DNA of 64,000 nucleotides from Ailurus styani (lineage: Eukaryota; Chordata; Mammalia; Carnivora; Ailuridae): NCBI GenBank assembly GCA_002007465.1, contig LNAC01000109.1, positions 3,901,376-3,965,375 of the forward strand, in the 5' to 3' direction. Shown here piece after piece: positions 40,401 to 51,800 of this stretch (position 1 is its first letter; the number at the start of each line of letters is the position of its first letter). The notes under the pieces were generated by a model, which saw only the letters and a program-made list of their open reading frames with translations, was not told the origin of the DNA and made no database searches. The position numbers and the translations under genes were made by a program.

Positions 40401-42783
40401 GGGTGTGACTCTCAAAGGTAACAGCTTTCGCTACACTCAATTCAGTGTTTGCTTTTTTTTTTTTTTTTTAAAGTGGCACTTACGTTCAGTAAACTTCAAG
40501 GCAAACCAAGATAAAGAAATAAAGGAGGTAGGAGTTGAAGGTGTAATTCCGTAAGTTTGAGGATGAGCGGATTCATTTCCCACTGCAGGTAGATGGGTTG
40601 TGGCTAGGAGAGGAAGGGATACTTCTGTGTGTCACTTGACACACAGACCATAGTGAACACACAACAACCGTAGTGAACCTAGTGAAATCTCCAGTTTTCA
40701 GTCCTTTTTAACGTCTTCTGTTTGGTTTTCCCGAAATAGAATGTCATCATCTGTAAACAGTATTGCCTCTTATTTTGTTTTCTTGACTTAATCCATTGGC
40801 CAGCGCTTCTCCAATAGTGTTGAGTAACAGCGGTAGCTGGGGGCATTGCCCTTCGTCCTGATTTGATTAAGACTGCTCTGGTGTTTCACTTGTAACCACG
40901 AGGTTTGAGATCGATGATTTTGTCTTTTTCAGAAAGTACCCATCTGTTCCTCTTTAAATTGTTTTTTTAATCATAAATAGAAGTTGTTTAATTTAATGTT
41001 CATCATATTAACGTGATAGGTGAGCACTTGTGTTCACCTGCTAATATGACGAATTATGTTAGGATGAATTCGTATTAACAGGTGACCTAACGTTGAACCA
41101 CGGGACTCCATTTTTTACCGGTAGAGTGTAGAGGACAGGCCACGTCTGGTCCTCCTCCTCCTTGCCTGGAAGGGCGTGACCCATAGATCACGTCCACCCA
41201 TTCTCTCTTCCCTGCAGAGATAGAGTTCAACATCACAGGGAATTACGGGAGTCCTGTACACGTGAACCACAACGCCAACTACAGCTCAATGCCCTCCCCG
41301 GACATGGACCCCGCTGACCGGCGCCAGCCCGAGCAGGCCCGCCGGCCCCTCAGTGTCGCCACGGATAACATGATGCTGGAGTTTTACAAAAAGGATGGGT
41401 ATGAACCAGTGTCCCTTTCTCAGCATTGGGGGGCCGGTTGGAGGGGGGTGGCGGTTAACACCAAACCAGATTGCCGGGATTCGGATGCACTCTCAAGCAG
41501 TGGTTTAGGGGATTGTAGCAATTAAGCTATTGCCTCCTCCTCTGTGTTCACTCCGTGCTGTTGTGACTGAGCCCCTTGGCTGGCTTCCCTTGCTCTAGGG
41601 ACAGAGGTAAGTGCAGCCTTCTGAGCCGACGGTTGTGATCCGTACTGATCACCTTTCATCAGAAGGAAAAAAAAAAAGTTGGTCAGCGAGGGGAATTAAA
41701 AGAAATACGTGAATACTTTATGTTCACTCAGAATATATGAGCGTATGTTAGTTGTCAAATCCCAAATGGCTTTCGCTGACGATGGCTCTGGTCCTCCCCG
41801 TTCTTCAGCAACACTCGTGCGTAAGCATCTCCGTGAACGCGTAGTTGAATGTTCCGCTTCAGAACATTTCAGGTTCGGTCTCTCTGAAATAGAGAGCAAA
41901 CCTAACCTTGAAGCAACCTGAGTGTCTAATCCCTGGAAGTGTTTAAGACTTCTTCCATCCTTTATGACTGATACCAACGGCTCCTTGATGCAGTTGCTAC
42001 GAGACTCGTGAAGGTGTTCAACGTAATTTGCTCTCGAGGCTCCTGTTCAAATCCGTTTATGTAACGTGTAACTGCATACCGTGATTCCCGAAACAGATAA
42101 AACGGGCATCAACAGCTTTCATAACAAGCCCAGCTGACCGGTGGGGAGCGCCGGGCCCGGCAGCCAGAGTGTGTGGATGAGAGCACCCCGCAGGCTCGGG
42201 GCGTCAGGGGCTGGGTCTTACAGAAGGACCCAGAACTGCATTGTTTGCTCCAGTATGTCACTCGCGTAAACTTCGGTTAAGGATTAAAAATCGCTGCTAT
42301 AACACAAAATTCAGCCGCTACTCTTTCAAAATGGACCAGGAGCATAAAGCACTGAATGGGAACAACAGAGATGTGGACAACCGCCTTCTGCCTCCCAGAC
42401 AGATCCCGAGGCAGCCAGAAAGATCGGCCTGCTCGCCAGGTTTGTGACCTGAAGGGCCTCGGAGGGAAAGCTGAAAACCAGGAATGGTAGGGGCGCATCT
42501 TAACTGTTCACCCTCTGAAGCTTCTGAGTGGGAGTTGGCACTGGGGACCTGGACGTGTGTCCTGGGATGATGGATGCCTGCTTGTCTCCTTACCCCACGG
42601 AGACCCTTGCTGTGTGAGGCAGCCAGGGGGTTGTTTATCTGCTCTGTGCTATTGGGTACTGTTCTCCAGCTCAGGGGAAAGAAAAACTAGAAATTCCCAG
42701 AAGTCGGAGAGAGTAAGGGGAAATACCTTCAATCTTTCTTTCTTTCTTTCTTTCCTTTCTTTCTTTCTTTCTTTTCTTTTCTT

Positions 42784-42820
<37 letters not shown>

Positions 42821-45800
42821 CTTTTCTTTTCTTTTCTTTTCTTTTCTTTTTTTTTAAAGATTTAGTTATTAGAGACGGGGTGGGAGCAGAGGGCGAGAGA
42901 ATCCCGAAGCAGACTCCCCACTGAGTGAAGAATCCAGGGATGCAGAGCTGGATCCCAGCATCCTGAGATCACGACCTGAGCTGAAATCAAGAGTCAGACG
43001 CTTAACTGACTGAGCCACCCCGGCGCCCCTCCTTAAGTCTGTAAAAAAGAGCATGCTTAGAGTCTGATCTTTGGTGAGAGAGAGAGGGAGGAGCGCATAT
43101 TAGCAGGTGTCTCGGGTTTTGTTTTTAATCTCAGTTTAAGCAACACTGGTCCTCTGAGAAATGTGTCCAGCCGAGAAGAGACCCCGGAGGATGAATTCGG
43201 GTCCCAGCTGGGTTTTGGAGAGCTCCTTTGGTCCTCGTGTTTCCGCATTCGAGGTGGGCCAGACCCCATCAGATGCCCAGCTGCCTGTGAGGAGTAACCC
43301 AGATGCCACCTATGGGAGAGGTACACTGTGGAATCTTGGGACAGTTGAGTCCGCTGGCCCCCAGAGTACACAGGCAAAGGCAAAAAACTTGAAGGATGAT
43401 TTTTTTTTTTTTTTTTAACGTAGGCTCCATGCTGGGCATGGAGCCCAATGTGGGGCTTGAACTCACAAACCTGAGATCAAGACCTGGGCTGAGATCAATA
43501 GTCGGACGCTTAAAAGACTGATCCACCTAGGTGACCCTCGAATGATATGTTAAGCCACTGCCTCCTTTCTGATGACGAGTGGTCATTCAAGAACTTTGTA
43601 AATGATTTGCCTGTTCCGCACACTTTTCTCATTTAAAGCCAAAACTACCACCATCTACTTGAAGGGCGTAGGGGATGCGCTGCATGAATTACTCTTACAC
43701 GCTAAATGGATGTAGTTTATGTATTTTAAAACTCGTGTTAAACATTAAACGAAGTGGAGGGCTTCCTGGTTTAGGGGTGCCCTTGCTCCGTCGTCCGGGG
43801 TACTGGCTCAGTGCTTTAAGGTACAGTGAGCTTGCAGATGATCAGTTTCTAACCAGCTTTCCCAGGAAACAGAAACCTAAAGTTGTAAGTGTGTTGGGGG
43901 GAAAAGACAGTCTTTTGCATCATCAAAAGGCCCCTGTGCTATGTTAGCAATAGTAGGGGAATTCTCCATATTTATCCCATTTCTGAGCTCTCAAAATCTG
44001 AGACGCATTTTAAAGTCTTCAGACTACTTTCTTGAAACACCGACAAATTAAAGCTCACTTTACAGAAGCATTTTGGTCAAGTTAAAAAAAATAATAATTA
44101 TATATTATCTTCTTGGCTGATGGCTTTTATTTCCTAGCTCTCACAAGTGGTTCACTCCCCATCCCAGCTCCAGGCTTTGGTCCTCCTGCCTTGGATTCAG
44201 GATGACTCAGGAAATGGAGTTTCCTTAGCAAAACCTGGAGGCACGTTTTGGAGCTCACATCCACCTTTCTCATTACTGTGATTGGCAGAATAATCCCCCT
44301 GCCTCCAAGGCTAGCAGCCGGTCCTAAACCCTGGAACTTGTAACTACTACCTTATTTGGGAAAAGCGTCTTTCTGGATGTGATTAAAATAAGGACCATGA
44401 ACTGAGGGGACCACTCTGAGTTACCAGGGAGACCCCTAAATGCAATCCATGTATCATAAAATTCGGACAGATTTGACATATGCACGCAGAGAGGGAAAAA
44501 TGTGAAGGTGGAGCAGAGAGAGATTTAAGGATATGGCTGCATGCCAAGGAACATAAGCCAGCAGGACTGGAAGAGACAAGAAACAGCTTCTCTCCTGGAG
44601 CTCTGGAGGGAGCACAGCCCTCCTGCCATCTTGATTTCAGCCCATTGCTACTGATTTTGGCCTTCTGGCTTGCCAGAATATGGCTGGCAAGGGAATGGCA
44701 AGGGAATAGATTTCCACCATTTACCAACTTTGCGGTCAGCAGCTACAGGGACCTGATACATCCCTCCACGTGCCGGGAGCTTCATGGTGAAAATGGCTCA
44801 GGTGCTTTGTCCTCCCCCCCCCCCCCCCCCGNTTGGAAACTACAAGCCGGCCTCAGCGACTAACTTATCTACTGGAACATGGCAGAAGGGACGTGCGAGG
44901 ACTTCGGAAGCTGGGTCAGAAAGAGCTTTGTCAATTATGCCTGCGTCTCTTGAACACTCACTCTTAGGGCACAGATACCTCACTGCTTGGAAGCCCAGGC
45001 AGCCCCTCCGAGAGAAGTTAAAGTCCCGCCCTTCACCCCCGGCTGAGTACTGAGCTGACAGGCAGCACCACTTAACCAGCTTTGGGAGGGAATGGTCTTG
45101 GAGCCTTCCTCACCAAGCTGAACCTTCTCCGCTAATGCTGTGTACAGTACACAGCTGTGCCTGACAAACTCTGCCAAGAGTGTGGATTTGTGACCCAGAT
45201 AAATAAGCTGCTTCATTTTGAGGGTGGCTCATTACACAACAAAAGATAGAACAAGCTTTTAAAAAAAAGAAGGCTGCTGTCCGACGGCCCCAACCCCATT
45301 CTTCCACGCTGCCTTAATTGGCCTGGGCTGGGATTCAGGCACTGGTGCTTTTTAAAAGTGTCGTGGCTGATTCTCTTGTGCCTCTAAGGGTCAGGAAGCA
45401 CTGAATCACAGAAACATTTTGCCGATCTGAATTTGGCAGTGATACAGTTTTTAAAAAAAAAATTTCAAAACTTTCCTTTTGTAGCCCTTGGGTGTTGGTG
45501 TGAGATACGGGCTGTCCTGACTGTGCCAACACTCTGAACCACAAAATATTGATTAGGTCACCCCAAGCACCCTCACACTCTGTGTAAGCTCTGACTTGGA
45601 AATTTGAGGGTACAGGTTACTATGTATTTTTCATGCCATGTTAGCATTGGCTTTTTGTTTTGTTTTATAAAGTAGTGACATCAGTTTTGTCGATCCTTTG
45701 TCCCACATAATACATGAAAATAACCTTGCCAGATCCCTTTTATTTTTCTGACAATGGTAGAGTGTCCCATCAAATTTTTTGTGTGTGTGAGCCCTACTAC

Positions 45801-48800
45801 CTCCTAAAGAGTTGGCCAAGAGGTCTGCACTCCTGCCCATTAGTCAGGAGGGACTCATAGTCCCTAAGCGTTTGTCCAATGCCTCCATTGGCCATGTCCC
45901 CGGCAGAGTCTGCACAGACTCAGCTGGGATCTTTGAGAGGGCTGCACTTAGAGGCAAGAAGAGAAATGTCAGTGGTGGACCATCCTTCCTCGTTCACGTC
46001 TCCCCAGTGGCTCTGATCCTCCTCCTTCCTACTCCTCTCCGCCTCCACTCCCTGTCTACTGGCAGCCATATACTTCAGAGACCCTACCAGTACCACCGCT
46101 GCCCTCCCATACACACCAGTCTCCCTACTGCCTGTTTGCCACCTTCTGGCTCTGGCCCATGCTGTCCACTCTGACCCTGATGGCTGACATCCGTGCCATT
46201 GCGCCAGCTCCGTCCTAGCCTCTGGAGTCCCAGCAGGATGGCGGTCTGTCCACAGAAATCCCAGTGGCCTTGTCTCTTTATAATCAGAAGACCGATGTTC
46301 AGTCCTCTTTCTAGTCTCCAAACCTGATGTGCCTGCTGCCATTTTGCTTGTCCCACAGCTGGCTGGTCCTCACAGGCTCTCTACCAGAGCCACTTGACCG
46401 CAGTCCCCAAATCTATGGGGATCTTTACACCAGAGCCACTGGTCTCTCCTAAAGCTCAGCTTGGTGTGTGATGCGTCCTTTGCCTATGCTAGACACCTGC
46501 TCTGTGATGGGTCTTGTCCCACCTGTCTGGACCACCTTCTCAATGTCCAGCAATTTGGAACAGGCTCCTTTAATTGAGAAGGTTCGGAAGGAGTGTGCAA
46601 GGTGCTCTATGGATGACTAGTTCCACTGTTGATTGTGTTGGGGTGGGAGGGAACAGAAACCTGGGGTCTGATGGGCTTGTAAAACACGATTCAGTCCATG
46701 GAAACCAGTTCATGAGGCGTGTATGACTTCTTAGAGTCTTTAACATGGCGTCATGGGTCACAAATCTTCATAAGGTGGCCGTGGCATGCTTCCTTTCCCA
46801 AATTTATTAAATCAGAAAGCCTGTGGCCACCTGACAGCCGGAACTAGGGGTCCAAAGGCCTGGCTTCTGTAATTGCAGGTATTAGGGTGCTCTGCAGACC
46901 CTGCGGGGGAGGATGGACAGCACGCAGAGACCGTGACCCCAAAAGGCATGTCGTTGTGGTTAGCTGGTGCAGTCATTTTATTTCAGATAGAGCCTGAAGC
47001 TGTCCAAAGACGAGCTTACCTAGAAAGTCATCCTGGGCACTAGTGGGAAATTTGGCTCTTACTTTGGGTTCGCACTGACCGAATGGACCTTGTTAGAGGT
47101 ATGTTCTTGGCCTGGGGCCCCAGCTCAGCTTCCACGTCACCAGGATTTACACATCTGTGGGTGCTGAGACCAGGTCTGTGCAATGTGGCCAGATGACTCC
47201 AGCCTTTATTTGTAGTGGGGAGGTGAAGAAGCTTTGTCGTTGATGTATTTAAGAAAGGAATTACCTGACCCCAAGGAACTAGAAATTACTGGATTCTAGC
47301 CTTTCCCGGGTGAGTGTAGTAAGCCAGGCTGTCTTAGGACTTTTAAGTTTCTTGTCACTCACCATCTGGGGGCCCTGCAGGCCCCTGCCACTACTTCCTG
47401 GCCCCCAAGTTTCTCTTAAACATTCCCTGAACTTACAAGTCTTCAGTGGATGCTTGGGGACCTTCCCAGATTCCCCGGGCTTCTGCCATCTGTTGGCAGA
47501 TGCGTTTCTTGTCTCCCTTCTCCTGGCTGGCCTTTGCCCAATGTAACTGCTTTTTAGAACCGCAATCAAAACCTTCCATATCTCTTTAGACTTGAGTATT
47601 TCAGAACTGTATATTAATTAATACTTCTAGCTAGGATTGTCCCTGATGAGGATTCAAAGGCAGCGTGGCAGATGTCTGTCCTACAGAGGGGGGAAAAAGG
47701 AAAAAGCAACTGCCTAACGCTAGATGATCTATTCCCTAGAATTTCACAGCAGACTTCTGCTCTGTGACAAATACATTCTTTATGTAGATGCTTCATCTTC
47801 CATCTTTCAGATTTAGGCTTTTTCTTCCCTCCCTCCCTTCTTCCACTGGTGCAGTCCTTTGTCTCTTAATTTTTAAGGTTCTGGATCTTAATGCTTTCCC
47901 CGTGCGGCCTGCCAGGTTACAGACTTTGCAATAGAGTACTGCTTCATTTCCTACATCAGGGGAGACGCTTCTAGGTCTCACCTTTCTACTCCCTTGTCAT
48001 GCACGTTGCAGGAGAAGAGTCCCCCTTATGTGAAAGAGCCCTGATGAACTTCGGGGTTGGGCTCTCTTCCAAGTTCAAATTCTGGCCACGTGACCTTGGG
48101 AATTGACTTAGCCTCCGAATGCCTCCATTTCTTTAGTGCAAAATGGGGAACTAATAGCGTTGTTTAGTGCATTAAATAAAATCTTACTTAGGAAGCGTTC
48201 AGAGCAGTGCTGTGGGAAACATCAGCTGCTTCGAGTACACAGACTAGGTTTTTGAGTGACATTGTCCCGTTTTTAAGATTGCGACGTGGCTGGGCGTGCT
48301 TCTCCATGAGGCACTCTGCCCGACCCCCTCCTTCACCATCACACTAAGAGCCCTATGGATGTCTGTCTGTCCGTCTTCACCCAGCCACGGGCACTGGGGC
48401 TAATTCTGCAAGCACAAAATACACCAAAGCCAGCACGGACTGGCCGAGGACGTGGAAGGTTTCAGGAGGCTCCTTGGGATGTGGAAGGCCTTCGTAGGGC
48501 AAAGAGTTGCGGCCGTTTCCACCTGAGCTCCTGCTCCCCGCCCCAAGTTTTGTTTCCCAAAGAACCTTTCAGCCAAGACGAGACCCTTCTGGTCCTTCTC
48601 TTCTTTCCTGCCCAGATGCCCTGGGCTGGGCGGTAAGACTTAAGGAAAGAAGAGGGTCCCCTCTTTATTTTTCTTTCCCTTAAGCCAAGAGCCCTCTGAG
48701 GATGCTTTCCCCTCCTCTGAAAGCCACACTGGCTCATCTCACCAGATTCCTGGAAGACCCAGGGAGCTAAGAAAAAGGGGGCTCTCCTCCTTGTTTGTTC

Positions 48801-51800
48801 CCCTTCTACCAGAGAACTGCCCCCTTCCCCCCAGATCTTTGGTGTTTTGTTGGGAAGGGGAGACAGTCTTGTGGCAGATCCTGTAAAGGGGGTCTTCCCA
48901 GTGTCTCCTCCTCCCACTGGCCTGACTCACTGGCACCACATGCTTCTGTCCCCCTCCTGTCAGCTTGCTCTAGGCTTAGGTTCACTGGCAGTCTTCCACT
49001 TAGTGCCTACAAGGACGGAGCGTCGTCGTCATCGTGGCTACCGCTTGTTGGCTTCTTAGCAGGCGCTCAGTAATTCCTACACACTGTCCTCCTTGCTCTT
49101 TCCAGCCCTGAGGTTGTGCGGAGAACCATCAGAGGGAACTAGGTGTTCAGTAACTCATCCCTATCCCACAGTAATGAGAAAATGTGGGATTCAAACCCCA
49201 AATCCTTCCAGAGGGCGGCGCTGCTCCCCTGAAGCATTGGAGTGAGCAGAAGAGAGCGGGGTCACCCCAGTGCCCAGCTGCCGCTCCAGCTCCTCACAAT
49301 CCAGCTACCAAGCCTTTCTCTCCGCTCCACGAAGGTGCCCCGTGAGTCTCTGTTCTCCGGCTTGTCAACCCCGTGAAAGACCGCTGGCGAAGCCAGACAG
49401 ACTTACGGGGCACCCCCTGTGCTTCCCCCCATCACCCATCACCACGGCCCCTGGAGTGGCCGCTTGGCTTCCTCCCCCCGAGTGAGGGTCCAAGGGCGTG
49501 CTAAATGCCCCTCACCACTCAGTCACTGATAAATTACCTTCACGGCAATGCTGGAAGTGGGATGGGTGGTATTAGCCTCGTTCTGTAGATGAAGAGAGAG
49601 CTCTACTGAGCCAGTGGCTTAACTGGGGCTAGAGGCTTGGATGGTTCCAGAACCTATTCCCCGATACAGTCTGCTAGGAAAGCGACAGTGTGTGTCCTAT
49701 GATAAGTTCCATAGCAATACGACGTTCTGGCAGAGTAGGAGGAGTTCAGCAGGGCAGACTGTGCATCCGTAGGAATTATCATTGGGTCCACCCCTCGTGC
49801 ACCTCAGTGGTGAGTAACTCAGAACTCTGAATTCCCTGCCCCTTGGCTCTTTTACCCTAAAAGACGGGAGTGGGAAGCAGGCATCCCAGGGCCAAATGCA
49901 GGCACTCCTGCCTCATTGCTCCCACCTCCCACAGGACCCAGAAAAAGCCGTAAGAGAGGCTTGCCCTGAGGTCCCCTCTGGGATTCTGGAACATATTCCT
50001 GCCTCCTACTTACTGATCTCCAAACCCTTTGCTTCGTAGAGCTTCTTCCTGGCCTCTGGCTTCTTGCTCTGCCCTGGATTCATCTCTAAAGCAGTCTGAA
50101 AACCAGTTCCTCTATTTTCTCCAGGAAGCAGTGGGCTGCGGGAAGTCTTTGACATCCCAGACTGGCCTCAGGTACCCGGGCAGTGACTTCTTACGAGTGA
50201 ATTGTGTTTGATTAATTGCACTTCCGTTTCACCCCTCTGTGGGTAAACACAATCAGGTTCTTGATTCTGGCTACTGTTGCTGCTTCCCATGATAAAACGA
50301 TGAACAGAAACTTTATACAACCTTTGGGTTGTGGTCTTCATCTTTGAATAGCTTCCCCTCTCTGGCAGTGTGCCAAGCAGTTTTATAATTTTTGTCTTCG
50401 GGTTGGATTTTATGTAGACATTCAGGCATTTATTTTTTTTAAAGATTTTATGTATGTATTTGACACACAGAGAGAGATCACAAGGAGGCAGAGAGGCAGG
50501 CAGAGAGACAGGGAGAGGAGGAAGCAGGCTCCCTGCTGAGCAGAGAGCCCGATGCGGGCCTCGACCCCAGGACGCTGAGATCATGACCTGAGCCGAAAGC
50601 AGAGGCTTTAACCCACTGAGCCACCCAGGCACCCGACATTCAGGCATTTAAATATTCCTTTTATTTATACCACTTTTGTTTTCTGAAAGCAAATATGCAT
50701 TGAGTCCCCCCAAGAGCACTGCCTTTGTGATTGATTCACTCTGTAAAGACTTGTGTTGCTTTTCGAAAAGATCGGCGAACGTTTGATGCACGTGCACTAG
50801 GAAGCTGAGGTGCTGCCTCCCCTCCCCTCTCCCGAATTTCATCGGGGAAAGTGGAGATTGCATAGGACACAGCGGTCTCTTTGTAAAAGCAGAAGGGTGT
50901 GCTCAGCTTTCAGTTCTTGGTTGCTGAGTTCTGCCACGGATACTTCCCGGGTCTGGCTCCGTCCGTCCCCCACGCCCCAGCTGGCGCCTTCGCTCGGTAA
51001 GCCAGATCAGCAGGGAGCCCGGCGTCGGAGCTTGCCAGAGCTTGAAGATGCTGTAGAAGTAGAAGGCGTCCCCCAGGAGCCCTGATCCTGGAGCCCGTGC
51101 CCACCTGGTGCTTCCCTCCCCACCCCCAGATGGAAAGGTCTTTCCAAGCGAAAGAGCGTAGGATAAGGCAAATGGAGAGAGACTGGCCTCCCCTGTCGCC
51201 ACGGTCAACATCCTGCATGCGTGTCCTCCTCGCCCACCAGTGCGGCTAAGTGTGTCACTCCCTTCCCCCAAGCGGACCAGGAAGCTTGTTGGCGCTTTCA
51301 GCCTGATAAATTCGGAAGCCCACAGTTGTGTCCCTTGCAAGTCCCCTTCTCCCCAGACCGGACCTTCTCCCCAGGTTTTGCCTGACCCCCTAAAAGTGAT
51401 TCTGGATGTCCTGCAGAAGGTGCTTATTTCTTGGTGGAGGTCCTCAGACCCAAGACGACTTGAGAACTAGTGGGTCTTGGAAAGAGACCCAGACCCTGGA
51501 AACCGCCCCCCCCCCAACTCCGCAGGTGCCTCCTCAGAGCCATACAAGGGAGGTGAGGAATAGGAACAAGGACAGGACGTGAAAAGCATCAGGCGCTGTC
51601 CCCGTCCCAGTGCCTGCCTGCTCAGGGTTACTGCCCTCTCACTGCGGGCTGGACCCAGCAACTCACTTCCTTAAAGGACCCAGATCCTACCCACTACAGC
51701 TGATCTCAAAATGTGAGCCTTTTTTGTTGGTTTGTTGAATCTTGCTGCTGGTCTGTACGGTAAATGCCCTTCTGGGTGGGCAGAGCAAGCACCCGATCAC

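Larger units (their letters stand above)
39866..41217. other. ARHGAP44 intron, 1.35 kb
   Basis: Begins with a G-rich run, has a T18 run at 40453-40470, and an antisense L1 piece from 40715. Otherwise nothing recognised. Confidence 0.7.
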
